Shown here: piece after piece, positions 1 to 10,671 of the stretch
Position numbering within the stretch: position 1 is the stretch's first letter
Layout: each line of letters starts with the position of its first letter
NCBI GenBank assembly: GCA_037179385.1
Contig: CM074196.1
Span: forward strand, 32,760,486-32,824,485
DNA from: Holothuria scabra
Lineage: Eukaryota > Echinodermata > Holothuroidea > Aspidochirotida > Holothuriidae
Length of the DNA: 64,000 nt
Direction: 5' to 3'
Translations under genes and position numbers: made by a program
Notes under the pieces: model-generated
Told to the model about the DNA's origin: nothing
The model's database searches: none
The model's input: the letters and a program-made list of their open reading frames with translations, nothing else

Positions 1-49
1 AGGTACGTTTTAGATGGTAAAGTTTTCGCTTTTTTCAAGGAGCAAGAAG

Positions 50-140
50 AATTTTTAAATAAATAAATAAATAATCAATCAATCAAACAATCAATAAATA
101 AATAAATAAATTATTAATTAAATTAATCAATTAAATGCCA
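50..140. repeat. AT-rich (AAAT)n/(AATC)n simple repeat
   Basis: Low-complexity tract made of repeated aaat and aatc tetramers that grades into taatt runs. No coding or transposon signal is seen in it. Confidence 0.8.
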
Positions 141-253
141 TAACTTTTCCAAATGAAACTGCGCACTAAAAAATGTGGAAATAATCGTTTTTGTCAGCCA
201 CACTACACTAGAGAACAATTCCAGTAAATCTCTCCCAGTGTGCCCTCTGCAAC

Positions 254-772
254 TGTGGCGTAGCTAGACTTTTTCAGGGTGAACACTACTTCATTTGGGA
301 ACGTAATTTGCCAAGCGCGGAGCACGCCGCAAATTTGTTTCCTTTTATACATTTGTAAATATTAACTGGAGCTTCTATTGCAGAATATAGTTTAGATTCC
401 TTGTTTCCTGTAAGGAAATTTGAATATTTGGGGACTCTAAGAATCTGCGACTCCTATACTCGCACAGATGGCATGTCAACTGAAGATCGTTGTTGTAACA
501 TAATGTTATCTAAGGAGTACGGATTGAGGCTTCTCGGAGGCATTAAAAAAAAGCTCCCGAAACTTTGTCGTCATTTTTAAAAAAATATTTCAAAATTAAG
601 AGCCTTTATTGAAATTTTAGGGATACGAGTGTGCAGCGGCTCGGAAAAGTGTTCCACTGACTGCTTTATGTGCGACCACTCGAGGGCGCGCTTTTGGTCA
701 AAAGGATAGGGTAAATGCAAATTCCAAAATCCCCCTCCCCTTCCTTCTTTTATATAACTTCCTACGCCCCTG
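254..772. mobile_element. Possible hAT-type non-autonomous element
   Basis: The left end reads GTGGCGTAGCTAG and the right end, reverse-complemented, reads GGGGCGTAGGAAG. This resembles the hAT terminus seen at 23642. The flanking octamers CTGCAACT and CTGCAGCG agree at 6 of 8 positions. No transposase frame is present. The call rests on terminal similarity and an imperfect target duplication, so it is tentative. Confidence 0.35.
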
Positions 773-1299
773 CAGCGACTAATACCAAACAACCTAGCAC
801 ACAGCCATGAGAAAAAACAGTTCAATATTTTTCAACCAAAGATTATTTGTCAGCTTTTTAACCAACTCTCCGATGAAAAATTGTCATTCGTTGTAAGAGC
901 TACACATGATCAAGACGTCCATCTAAATTTTAAGCTTTAACAGACGTAATAAGCCTATAGTATGTTTTTGTATGGTTTGAACGACTTTGTGGTCAACGTA
1001 GCATTGCAAAGATTCAGAGTCACCGAGCACCGCCTTCTTCAGGAATGGACCAATTTTGGTGAGTGCCCATGGATATGAAGACCATCAAGTTTTGGGCTCA
1101 TTGAAAGGAATTTTTGACTACCGCCGGCAGGCTCTGAGGGGAGGCAGCGTAAGGGGGCTACATCCACAGAGGGACTACGCAGGTTAAATGAGGCGATACT
1201 TGCATTCATCCCCTAATTTGTACACTAATTGTGATTTCCTGAATTCTGATTGGCTGAAATCACAGAAACAGTGTTTATGTATTAATTACAGGTAGTAAG
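773..1299. other. Unassigned stretch
   Basis: No ORF, repeat relative or inverted repeat that could be supported was found here. Confidence 0.5.
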
Positions 1300-1321
1300 T
1301 TCTCGTTAAAGCATCCGAATT

Positions 1322-1548
1322 GAATTCAGGCGGTCTGGATTTCGACTCCAGCCCCGGCCGGGTTATACCGAAGAATAAACGACGAAAAAACGCCGAATCT
1401 GCAGCCGAAGTGCTTTGTGATCGGCATAAACAATGGAGTAGGGGAACAAGACGTCAGCCACGACAACTGAAAAAGGGAGAGTCGACTTTAATCCAATTGT
1501 TTAGAAGCTGAGCCACCGAAAACTCCATCTAATTACCCGACCAATAAA
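1322..1548 (+). repeat. Diverged tRNA-derived SINE copy
   Basis: The copy contains a B-box-like TTTCGACTCC, the body motif CAATGGAGTAGGGGAA and the tail motif AAAACTCCATCTAATTA. All match the better preserved SINEs at 47405 and 61957. It is heavily diverged and the A box is not convincing. The overlapping 63-residue frame is not a gene. Confidence 0.5.
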
Positions 1549-2162
1549 ATAAGTAAACACAGTCGCATGTTTGAAAGCAGGTCGGACATTCTTGAACTAT
1601 CCTAGTATGACCGGTGAGCTAATTAAATTGTAGTAACTGCACTTTCTCTGCTTTTGAAAATGACGTATATAAGGCATGTCACTGACACAAAGTTTAAATT
1701 TTCCGTATGGAGCACCATGTCTCCTCCTGTGTGTTCAATTCTATACAAGGACTTAATTTCCATGGGGTTTCCCAACGGTTCAGGTTCAAGGTAGTGGGTG
1801 CCGTATTGATGCTCATTTGGTTCAGGAGCTAAAAAATTGTCAAGAGTGTTAGGTTTCGTGTCACAAGTGGCATACTAGTGTGTTTTTAACAGTGCTGGCT
1901 TTTTATCCAAGTCAATGTTCTTTAACACAGGGTTCTCACATGGTTAAAATATTTGCGAATTCTTCTCTAACCGCTCCCCGGATTTCAAACCTTGCTTCAA
2001 TGTTGACTCCGCGTCACCAGGAAGCTTCTATTGCAGCATTTCGGATGCCCCTCCCTTCAAAAGGTCTGGCCATCCCACCGATAAAACGTTCTCTAATCAC
2101 ACATGCCGATCCGGAGATAATTATAACATTGATCTGAAGAGATGGTCCGAGTAAAAAGTGAC
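1549..2162. other. Unassigned stretch
   Basis: It holds only short chance reading frames, including one of 85 codons at 1880-2137 with no recognised motif. No repeat structure was seen. Confidence 0.45.
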
Positions 2163-2469
2163 CTTTAGAGGGCCAAACCTCTCACCCCGAACTACAATTT
2201 TGGTACGGGGTACCAAAATTCTCAACTGGCTCAGCTCTTTGATTGACAGCTAATTCAAACAATGCAGAGTACCAAAGCTTATATTTCACAACATGAACGG
2301 TACTGAGAGTGTTTTGATTATATAAATTGAGTTTTTCTTTACTCATTTTGAAGCAATAAACTGAGATTGTATCTGGATCAGCATGAATTGCAGACAATTA
2401 TGGGCGGGGCTTAAGGAAGAAGGTAAGGAGAACTGGTACTGTTTAGGGTGAGAGAAGTGGGCCTTTAAA
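2163..2469. mobile_element. MITE with ~25-bp inverted ends, copy 1
   Basis: The left end (AGAGGGCCAAACCTCTCACC) and the right end (GAGAGAAGTGGGCCTTTAAA) are inverted relatives. The whole element is clearly homologous to 56727-57021, sharing for example GGCTCAGCTCTTTGATTGAC and ACTGAGAGTGTTTTGATTA. It has no coding capacity. The ends lie in TTTAGA/TTTAAA, which fits a family whose younger copy sits between TTAA sites. Confidence 0.75.
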
Positions 2470-2572
2470 GTGACCCTTGAAGGGCACTGTAAAACCATTA
2501 CACCAGAATTTTGTCTAAATAACAGCTTAAAATCCCACATTTCCTCCTATTACACTTTCGCCCTCTGTAGGC

Positions 2573-2708
2573 TGGGGGTTGTAGATCATGCCGACGGTAT
2601 TCCCCGCCTGTCGTAGGAAGGGAGTAAACAGGAGAACTTGCATCGTATTTGAACCGCATGGTACTACATGACACATTTGTGTTGGCGTGTCGTTAAATCT
2701 TATCTAAC
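2573..2708 (-). repeat. Dispersed repeat headed by TTAGATAAGATTTAACGACA
   Basis: On the minus strand this begins with the same head as copies at 3444, 12768 and 38175, followed by an ATACCGT-containing body. The 5' head and variable body suggest a SINE-like retroelement, but no tRNA promoter was recognised. Confidence 0.6.
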
Positions 2709-3443
2709 TTACTAACCTATTACACTTTCAAGCATCTTTCATGAATATTTGAGGACGATGATGTTGCATATTCAAGGTAATTCAAACAGTGACTCCGCCT
2801 TGTAGTTAAATTTCGCAACTGAGCCTTTCAATAAATATGACAGTATGCCATACTTATTCAAATTTGGGTGATAGTATTCTCTCTTTTATTACTTTAGTTT
2901 GCTTACGGTGCCGGAACATTCGCTGTTGTTTATAAATTTTGCGTTTTGTCGTTAAGCCAGACTGGTGCTACTGACTAGGAGACTGGTGCTCCTTACTTGG
3001 GGGGCTTAATTTCACCCAGCGTATATAAGGATATGATCTCAAAATGGTGAGTGCGCTTAAAGGGGCAATCAAATTCGAGAGCGAATGTTAAACTTTGTTC
3101 CAACAATTTGTTTTCCGATTTTTAACTGATTATTCACCAAAATCAAAAGACATTGAAGAGGTCTTCCAAGGAAGAAAAAATCAATTCTGAGTTAATTACT
3201 CTTTTTGGGGTAGCAAAATTCCACACGAATGCAAGGCCAGACAGCCTCATCCATACGGTGGTAAATCACAACGTCAGACCATAACGGGTCATTTTTGTTT
3301 AGTTTTAACTCAATGTATGACTCTGGTATTGCCCCTATGATTGTGGTGCAGAATAAAAGTTGTGGAAAATGTTACATACTCCTCCATTCCTTACTGCCCA
3401 TTCTAAAGTGCTAAATGAAAAGGTGATTCTACTAAGTGTATTT
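2709..3443. other. Unassigned stretch
   Basis: No feature could be supported. The 80-codon frame at its right edge (3335-3577, minus) overlaps the next repeat and is not a gene. Confidence 0.45.
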
Positions 3444-3785
3444 GTTAGATGACATTTAACGACACACCAACACAAATGTGTTATATATAGTGTCCAACTA
3501 GACCTAATGGTGAAGTCTAAATAGATTTTTGCATACGGTTTAAATTCGGTTTCAAATACAGCCAAAATACCGTGCAAGTATGTTCCTTTAGTCGACGGGC
3601 GAAAAAAATACTGTGGGCATGTTTTGCAACCCGACCCAAGGGGGTGATTCGGTGAAAATGGTCACAGTGGTAGGGGTAGAAAAGTAACTTACAGGCCTAA
3701 TCCTCTCCCCATAAGCAATGGAGTAAGGAAAACAAGCCAGTGGGCCAAACGTGGAAAAAATGTGTGGACCGTAAAACTCTATTTA
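3444..3785 (+). repeat. TTTAACGACAC repeat followed by SINE tail
   Basis: The head TTAGATGACATTTAACGACA matches the family at 2573, 12768 and 38175. From about 3690 the sequence becomes the body and tail of the tRNA-derived SINE (ATAAGCAATGGAGTAAGGAA, then CCGTAAAACTCTATTTAAC). It is either two adjacent insertions or a composite element sharing the SINE tail. Confidence 0.55.
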
Positions 3786-3798
3786 ACTAACCAACCGT

Positions 3799-3862
3799 AC
3801 CAATTTAGAATTTCTCAGGGCTACTCCACAAATTGCAGTTTGGGGTGAGAGAATTTAGCTTT
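3799..3862 (-). repeat. Fragment of the 2163/56727 MITE family
   Basis: It contains CAGTTTGGGGTGAGAGAATT preceded by a diverged GAATTTCTCAGG segment. This matches the reverse complement of the MITE left end. Only one end is present. Confidence 0.45.
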
Positions 3863-4239
3863 TAACTTTTAATTAGGGCGAGTTTTTAGTTTGTAGCTTT
3901 TAAACGCTCGCAATGGCCCGTCAAATATAAAGCCGGCCCCGAGCTATAGCGGAAGGGAGAACCACCTTGAAATGTTTTTGCAGCCAGGAAGATAGAACAA
4001 TATTTATTGCCCTCAATCGTTTTTAGTTTAATTGGGATCAAAATTTTTTCGCCATCTGAAAGATATGTAACCCTCCCAAGCACCAGAGTCCGATTTCATC
4101 TCCCCAGCATTCCGCATTCCTCCTTAAACATCAAAGCGAAATTTGTTAAAGTTGTTTTCCTGTTTTGGTCATTTTTTCATTACGTTCGACTGGCAAAAAC
4201 GGTTTCCCAAAACTTTTTTTTGACAACGGTTAATTCGAA

Positions 4240-4783
4240 AAGTTTTCTTCTTTTTTCTTCTATCTTTCATGATATTTCAGGACTTAAATATTGCGCATTG
4301 AACGTAAACCAAGCGTTTACTCCACAGATTTTTTATACATGTACAGAGCATGTAACGTGTACGTCCTTTCCTTAGATTGTCGCCACCGTCTGGGACAAAA
4401 GGCGCACCAAGATGGCCGCCTTGAAGCCCTAAATCGTCTGATTTGACTACTCTGTTATATTTAAACAAAAGTTAAACTTGAATAGAAAATAATATCATTT
4501 TCCTGCAATACGTGAAGTGATTACCTTGCCTTGCCATACTTAAAAAATATTTCACCTTACTTGCAAAATCTGGCAATTGACTTCAGCAAGTCCAAACTTC
4601 TCCACAAAATTGTAGCAGACGGCCATCTTGGTGCGTGTTTTCTCACAAGTACGGTAGCGACAATCTACCGTACAGTATCCTCTGTCCATGTGTAAGAAGT
4701 CCGTAATTTACTCCTAGTAAACTAGGGGAGGAAAACATTGTCACGTGATTCTGCAGAGTCATTCAGGAAACAGGATAGTCTTC
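4240..4783 (+). repeat. R1 repeat copy, split by a MITE
   Basis: The flanks of the MITE at 4323-4705 rejoin into a sequence matching 49690-49800: CATGATATTTCAGG, TTAAAT, AAGCG, TTACTCC, then GAGGAAAACATTGTCACGTG. It is a moderately diverged copy of the R1 repeat. Its left boundary is uncertain. Confidence 0.6.
4323..4705 (-). mobile_element. 8-bp-TSD MITE, copy 1 (383 bp)
   Basis: The terminal inverted repeats are CACAGATTTTTTATACATG and, from the right end, TACGGACTTCTTACACATGG. Subterminal inverted segments carry CACCAAGATGGCCG and CGGCCATCTTGGTG. The flanking octamers GTTTACTC (4315-4322) and ATTTACTC (4706-4713) match at 7 of 8. The relative at 49.7 kb lacks the insert and keeps one GGTTACTC. 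Homologous copies are 58746-59176 and 62381-62771. It has no coding capacity; the 8-bp duplication suits hAT or P superfamilies. Confidence 0.8.
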
Positions 4784-5206
4784 TTAAGCCCGTCCACACT
4801 ATGCGACTCGAAGCGACGCAACTTATTGCGACGAGATTGTTCAGACGCGTTGCTAAGTGCAGAATGTTTTGCAACTAGTTGCAAGCAGACGCGCAGCCCA
4901 GTTTCATGCGGCCGAACATGTTGGGTCGCATGAAACTGAAACGTGCAACTGACAACAATGACGGACTTCTGGAATGGAGCCCCCGAAGATCAGTTTATCT
5001 ATCTGGACAGAACACATTCTTGTCTTTTCACGGTAACAAGTCAAAAGTATGTTAACGTTAGAATTTTACGTGGATCGCTCCATGAACTTGCGACTTGCTG
5101 CGTAATAAGGACAATTTGCACTTAAAAGTATTTAGTCGTTAGTCGCTCACCACAAGACAATCTTGTTGCAATAAGTCGCGTATGCATAGCGTGGACAGGG
5201 CTTTAA
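4784..5206. mobile_element. TTAA-flanked MITE (423 bp)
   Basis: TTAA occurs at both limits (4784-4787 and 5203-5206). The inverted ends contain GCCCGTCCACACTATGCG on the left and CGCTATGCATACG plus AGCCCTGTCCAC on the right when reverse-complemented. Further inverted pairing involves AACTTATTGCGACGAGATTG. No transposase is present. TTAA duplications are typical of piggyBac and Kolobok families. The small frames inside are not genes. Confidence 0.75.
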
Positions 5207-5774
5207 CTTATCCAAATTGGGTGACTGCACTTTAAGTATAATTATTTTCAACAACCTGAAATATTGACATTAAGGAAAAAATTTGTATCACATATATCAA
5301 GATGACGTCAATTTGACGATTGAACGAGAGACCAACCGTGCATGACAGAATTGAGGTTCAAAATATGAAAAAATAACGTAAAAAATAACGTAATAAATTA
5401 TAACCCACGCAAAAATTTATAAAAGAAAGGTTCATATCGTTTCTTAACTTTCCTTAATAAGTTAAAAAAAAATACCCAGAATGACCTGATTTTATTGATT
5501 TGATTTTTATATTAAACTAGAGCAACTAAGTATTCTGCTCTCGTTATTATCTGTGTAAAGGATGACATTGAATCTTTGTTTGAGTCACATGAACGGAATA
5601 TCCTCGTTACGAATTCCCTCAGGTAAATAGTAAGGTAATCTGGGTTACTTAATTAATAATGACCTAAATATATGAAGAAGTACTGAGAAGATACCAAAGC
5701 AAGGAAATGATATTTTTAGAGAAATTGATTATTTTAATGAATATGATAGTCGGTGTACCTTAAAATTATGGGAC
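5207..5774. other. Unassigned AT-rich stretch
   Basis: No ORF, inverted repeat or related copy was recognised. Confidence 0.5.
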
Positions 5775-5920
5775 GATGCGCACTGTTCAACAAGAAATTT
5801 CCTTACTGGCTAACGATAATCCTGATCCCTAACCTAATCCCCAACTCTAACAAAGAATACAATCGATACAATACAATGGTAACAGCCAATCAAGAAGCAC
5901 TTTGTTAAACAGTGCGCATC
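5775..5920. mobile_element. Short MITE, copy A (TIR GATGCGCACTGTT)
   Basis: The ends are inverted (GATGCGCACTGTTCAACAAG against GATGCGCACTGTTTAACAAA). The interior (TGGCTAACGATAATCC, then ATACAATGGTAACAGCCAAT) matches a second copy at 12241-12391. It is about 146 bp with no coding capacity. Confidence 0.7.
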
Positions 5921-6794
5921 TACCCAAAATTACACTACAATACGAGCATTCCGAAGCGAATGTTATTTTACAACCAATCTTTAATTTCATTTAATACCTC
6001 TTCAAGGTTGTATGTATTTTTTCCATATTTGAATTGCTCGTAAAGATCTCTTTCTTCGTTGCTCGTTTTTCAAGTGCTGTGTTGCTTTGCAGAGAATAAA
6101 TCTCGTAAACAATTGGACAAAATCCCCAGACATTTTTATGAAAAATCCATTTTTTTTCTAACTTAAGACGTAAGTCCATGTCACCATCATCGTTCCCGAG
6201 ACTTCTAACTTAGCCCAATGCAAATCAACCATCGACTTACAAGAAGACGAGCCTCTTCTAAAACCGTTGTTTTTCTCAGAGTCTGAATTACCAAAGTGAC
6301 CAACTGTTAAATCCCAATTCCGTCTGTCTTTGCTTTAAGCTGTGCATATTATTATAAAGGAATGTATGCGAACGCAATCTTCCAACTCGGCTTTGAAATC
6401 AACCCGCCTCAACTTCTACGTCTGTTGTTGAGCTGAGCTGTGCTTCCCTAATGTCAGTTATCTGTAAAAACGGTAGAATGATGAAGTGAAACGATGAAGT
6501 TAATTGGTTGGAGGACATATCTGCCTCAAAGATATGTTAAACATGTATACCAAACTCGAAACAACGCGCTTTCCATGGAGAGAAAATATCTCTGACGAAC
6601 TGCTCATCACTATTCAGCGTTTTGGAAAACAAATAGCTAATGAATGTCTTTCAAAAGTATTGTAACTTGTTAGATTGAGACAAGTTATAAATTTAAGGAT
6701 TATCAATTTTATTAAGTTCCACCTGCAAGAAGCATTTTGTTGTTTTCCGCATTCTACAAAAGGACACTTCAAGATGATCCTACAACGCCTGGTT
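5921..6794. other. Unassigned stretch
   Basis: Only short frames of about 60 codons without recognisable motifs occur here. Confidence 0.5.
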
Positions 6795-7160
6795 TTAAAG
6801 CGGCTCATTGAGTTGATATCAATAACTTAATGAGAGTGGTAAAGGGTCTCTACCACATGACAATGCTTAGAGTTAGCATAATGAGTCAAGTTTCATATCG
6901 AGTAGTTACTGAAAAAGTTAAAATTTTGAATTTTGCGGTGTCCTGACTTGTGACGGTTTTGTGCATAATTTGAAAAAGTGTCTGGTCACACATTTTTAAA
7001 AATCGAATTGGGCTGTTAAATACTCATAAAACAGATATTTGTAAGTAGGATATTGGGGTTGTCTTAGTTGGACCATTTGTCATAAGTATGTGAAGAAAAA
7101 TATATAAACAGGTTTGGAAAAAATTGTTGAATTCATGGTTCAACTCAATGAGCCGCTTAA
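6795..7160. mobile_element. TTAA-flanked MITE (366 bp)
   Basis: A 19-bp perfect inverted repeat (AAGCGGCTCATTGAGTTGA at 6798-6816, its complement at 7140-7158) is bounded by TTAA on both sides (6795-6798 and 7157-7160). The interior is AT-rich and non-coding. This is the shape of a piggyBac- or Kolobok-type MITE; no second copy was found in the window. Confidence 0.7.
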
Positions 7161-7792
7161 GTTCGTAGATTATGCAGGGGGTCTATGGACGTAACACAGC
7201 GAGGGAGGGTGGCAAGGACATTGCTCCCACAGGACACTTTAAACTGAACCTTTACTAATTTCAAAAACATACAGGAAAAACACATGACAAGTAAAACCAA
7301 AATTGCCCACGTAATGGTCTAAAACGATCTTGAGTTGGTTACATCAATATGTTCTTTATGAAGAGTACAAAAGCTGACCAAAACGTAAAAATTATCTGTT
7401 TAAGGTCTATAAGAGTCATATATTAACCCGTAAATACCACAAAGTCCGTAATACATCATCAGGAATCATTCATTGTGCAAATTGACGCAGAAGTATAAGT
7501 AAATGCGTTTCATTGTGTGATTGTTATTACTCCTTCTTTCTATATACATATTCCCCTATGGGAAGACCTTTAATTATTAAAGCTTGTCATATGATTGTAA
7601 TGTAAATTACTTTCTCACTTCAGATTTTATGCAGACGATATTTTTAAGTAGTCTTTAATTAAACTTAAACATCACATGTATATATGTGAAAGACGGAATA
7701 AGTTCTTCTTACAAAAAAAAAGAAAAGAAAAAAAGACGGAATAAAGTTCTTCTTACAAGAAAAAAAAAGAAAAAACGTAAATGCCAGAGCTT
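7161..7792. other. Unassigned stretch with a short A-rich duplication
   Basis: Nothing coding is supported. A segment GACGGAATAAGTTCTTCTTA is tandemly duplicated at about 7692-7760 together with A-rich runs. Confidence 0.5.
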
Positions 7793-7952
7793 CACGGGCG
7801 TACGGGGTAACTTTTGTGATGGGAAAAGAACAATTTTGTCCGAATAATGGCACAATTTATCATGGTTTCCTCATGTTCTGCCCGAATGGACCAAATGGTT
7901 TTGCCCAAATTGGGGGGGGGGGGGGGACGAGTGGCCCCTCCACCCGCCTATG
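7793..7952. mobile_element. Small hAT derivative (160 bp)
   Basis: The left end is CACGGGCGTACGGGG and the right end, reverse-complemented, is CATAGGCGGGTGGAGGGG. The flanking octamers CAGAGCTT (7785-7792) and CAGAGCTC (7953-7960) match at 7 of 8. A poly-G run lies near the right end, as in the other hAT ends here. The 81-codon frame crossing it is not a gene. Confidence 0.6.
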
Positions 7953-8540
7953 CAGAGCTCCACAACCATAATATGGCCACTATAGGGCCAATCCTCAGCA
8001 ATTCAAAGATGTGCACTGTGTGCATTGCGATGTTTATTGTTATATGCTCACTGTGTAGGTCGCGGAGCAGACGATTGCTCCCTTCAGTTTAACCCCTGAA
8101 CTTCATTCACTTCGGGGAGAGTCTGAAAAATTTGGGCAGCAATTTGAGTCATTAGCTGGCATGCTTTTAACTGGTCAGAAAACTACCAAGTCTGCCTGAA
8201 TTCCTAAATTTCTGAAAAGTAAAGAATTATCATGCTCACGGAAAACTTTTCATGAAAATTAAAAAACAAATAAGTGAATAAAAATAATAAAATAGAAATA
8301 ATAATAATATTAAAAAATCAGAGAAAAAATCGAGTAGCTTACAACCACAATTAGTCGTCAGCCTCTCTTTGAAAGATTTTGTGCGAAAAGGTAAAATATT
8401 CAGGTTACAGTTGCAAAACAAAATTTGATGTTTTCTAGTGTCATGCAGATTTCAGGTGCAGATGAGAGGGTGGACGGATGTGTTCATTGGAAGAGGAGCA
8501 TGTGTTGCCCCGCATGATAATATTTTGAGACATAAATTTA
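7953..8540. other. Unassigned AT-rich stretch
   Basis: It includes an A/T-rich low-complexity run at about 8255-8325. No feature could be supported. Confidence 0.5.
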
Positions 8541-8822
8541 CCGCACTGTAAACACAAATTAATAAGTGGTATCTGAATTGATTAACCATGTATCTTAGCC
8601 ATGTTTGACTAATTTGTGATGATGTCTGACTAATTTTTGTAGTAATAGACTAAAGAATACTTGTTAAAACTTATTCAAGGCGGTTAAATATTTAGGAGAA
8701 ACTAATACAACTTGTGAGTAAAATATTAGTAAAACATTAGTCAAATATTTCCAGTCAATGTTGCTGACTAACGTGATTAGTCAGTTCAGGCACTGTTTGA
8801 CTAATCTGTGTTTACAGTGCGG
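8541..8822. mobile_element. MITE with CCGCACTGTAAACACA ends (282 bp)
   Basis: The left end CCGCACTGTAAACACAAATT and the right end TCTGTGTTTACAGTGCGG form an inverted repeat of about 18 bp. The interior repeats TGACTAAT-like words many times in both orientations. The flanks end in ATTTA on both sides, a possible short target duplication. It has no coding capacity. Confidence 0.7.
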
Positions 8823-9013
8823 CGTATTTAGGTGAATTTAGTTCAGTATACTGGCGGGGTAAGGTGCAAATTAATGAATGCCTTACTATTGTACTACGAA
8901 TCAGCCCTCTGCATTTGTTGGCTTATTTTACCAAACATTGCTATACATTGCCGCGACGTCATGTTTGGAGGGAAAAATGAGAGCGTGATCGCACCACTGA
9001 TGTTTGTGTATGT

Positions 9014-9062
9014 AAGTAAGTTAGATGGAGTTTACCGGCCCAGTTTCTAGTAAAAAATTGGT
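9014..9062 (-). repeat. SINE tail fragment
   Basis: It reads AGATGGAGTTTACCGGCCCA then TTGGTTCAAATCGG. This is the 3' portion of the tRNA-derived SINE on the minus strand. Confidence 0.5.
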
Positions 9063-9270
9063 TCAAATCGGGTGAATCTTTGTGAGTGAAAGACATACGG
9101 CTGCGGTTTTACCTTCTGTTAGTGTGAAATGGGCGTGGCCTAACTCCAACAAAACTTACATTTCTCACTTTCTGCAGAAGTAGTTCATTTGTTAGAAAAT
9201 TATCACATGACAGATCGCCTGGACGATCTAGTAAACGGACTGCATTGTGACATCATATACATAAAGTTTA

Positions 9271-9486
9271 TAGAGGCTTTGCAATTACGTCACGGAACCG
9301 CCATGCTGGAGGACAATCATGCCAAATACGCGGCTTTGTGCAGAACGCACTGCACAGAGTGCATTGTGGTATGCACGGCGTGTACACATTCAACGAGCAA
9401 GCGCGTCCCGTGTGGTCAACTACGTAGTTACGTGTACTCCAACATGGCCGCCGGAGAGTATTATGACGTCATGTGAAAAGCCTCTA
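9271..9486. mobile_element. TA-flanked MITE (216 bp)
   Basis: Long imperfect inverted ends begin TAGAGGCTTT and end AAGCCTCTA, with TA on each side. Pairing extends inward through TACGTCA, CGCCATG and GGAG-type segments against TGACGTCA, CATGGCCGCC and CTCC. The GC-rich frames inside are palindrome shadows, not genes. The TA duplication suits Tc1/mariner-type or related elements. Confidence 0.65.
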
Positions 9487-10671
9487 TACATTAACCATCT
9501 GTGCGTCCTTGCTTGAGGTGGATGACTCTCTGTATGTTCTGTGACGTCATGCTCACACACCAAACTTATATACGGAATATTCTACTTAATTACATAAAAT
9601 GACAGGAAGCATATAAGTAAGTGACAGTGTTCCATTAACTTGACTAATTGCTTGGTGATAAGAATGTTGAATACTGCGTTTAATATGGGGTTCCTCTGCA
9701 AGTCTGAGCTGCGTTGTAAATTGGACCACTGACAACCTAATTACCATCGACCTTCATACAGATAAAACTCGAACATGAGTTAAAGGCCCACGCTTAAGAT
9801 CAAATGGAAATTAGGTCCATTCTTCCACACAAATGTGTCTAAACGTAATGAAACACAATACTGCATGACGCATCTATCTACTCGTAACACTTCCAGCCAC
9901 GCAGAGGTCTATTTCTGATCAAATGTATAATTAGAGAGTATGAGGGATTGTTGATTGAAAATGTCTCTCTGAGTACGGTCTTTATATTTTATGCTGCTAT
10001 CTTTAACTACTTCTAAACACCAATTCAATTTATATCTTACATGTAAAAAGCACTGACATAAGTATCAACAAAGGATTAACATTTTGATACGTATGAAGGA
10101 CACTAGAAAAAACAAATTCATCAAAGCTGGCTACTTTGACAACAAAAACAAAGATAATAAAAGGAGAAAGAAAAGGTAATTGTCAAGGAAGAGAGCTGCA
10201 TAATAATAGATTTTAGATCTTTTGATATGTTTGCCAACTTCAGTGCTATTTTTCTCAATTTTCTTTTATACAAATCCAAAATGTCTCCGTTATAAGCTAT
10301 TGATTCGGGAATATTTGTTAAAGAGGCAACGAAGTTTGCAAAACTTATTAAATGTAAGAAAATCTCAATTGACAGCTCTTAGATGACATTATATAGCTAA
10401 AACAATTTTCAGCTGTTCAATCGAAGTGCAATCTTTGATTTGCTAAGAAGACACGTAATCGGAAGTGCAGATTCTTCAATAATCCCCAAATCGTCAAATT
10501 TCGTTGCAGGAAACCAAGAATCCAAGCTTTTCTGCAATAAGAGCTCCATATTTTCAAATATTTCTTTGAAGAACGCAAACATTTCTGGGCGCTACGGCCA
10601 GTGGCAAATTAAGTTCCTTGTGCAGTTGTCTTCATACTTAACCAAAAAGTCTGAAAATTTGGGGGAATATA
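9487..10671. other. Unassigned stretch
   Basis: Nothing recognisable beyond AT-rich non-coding sequence. Confidence 0.5.
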
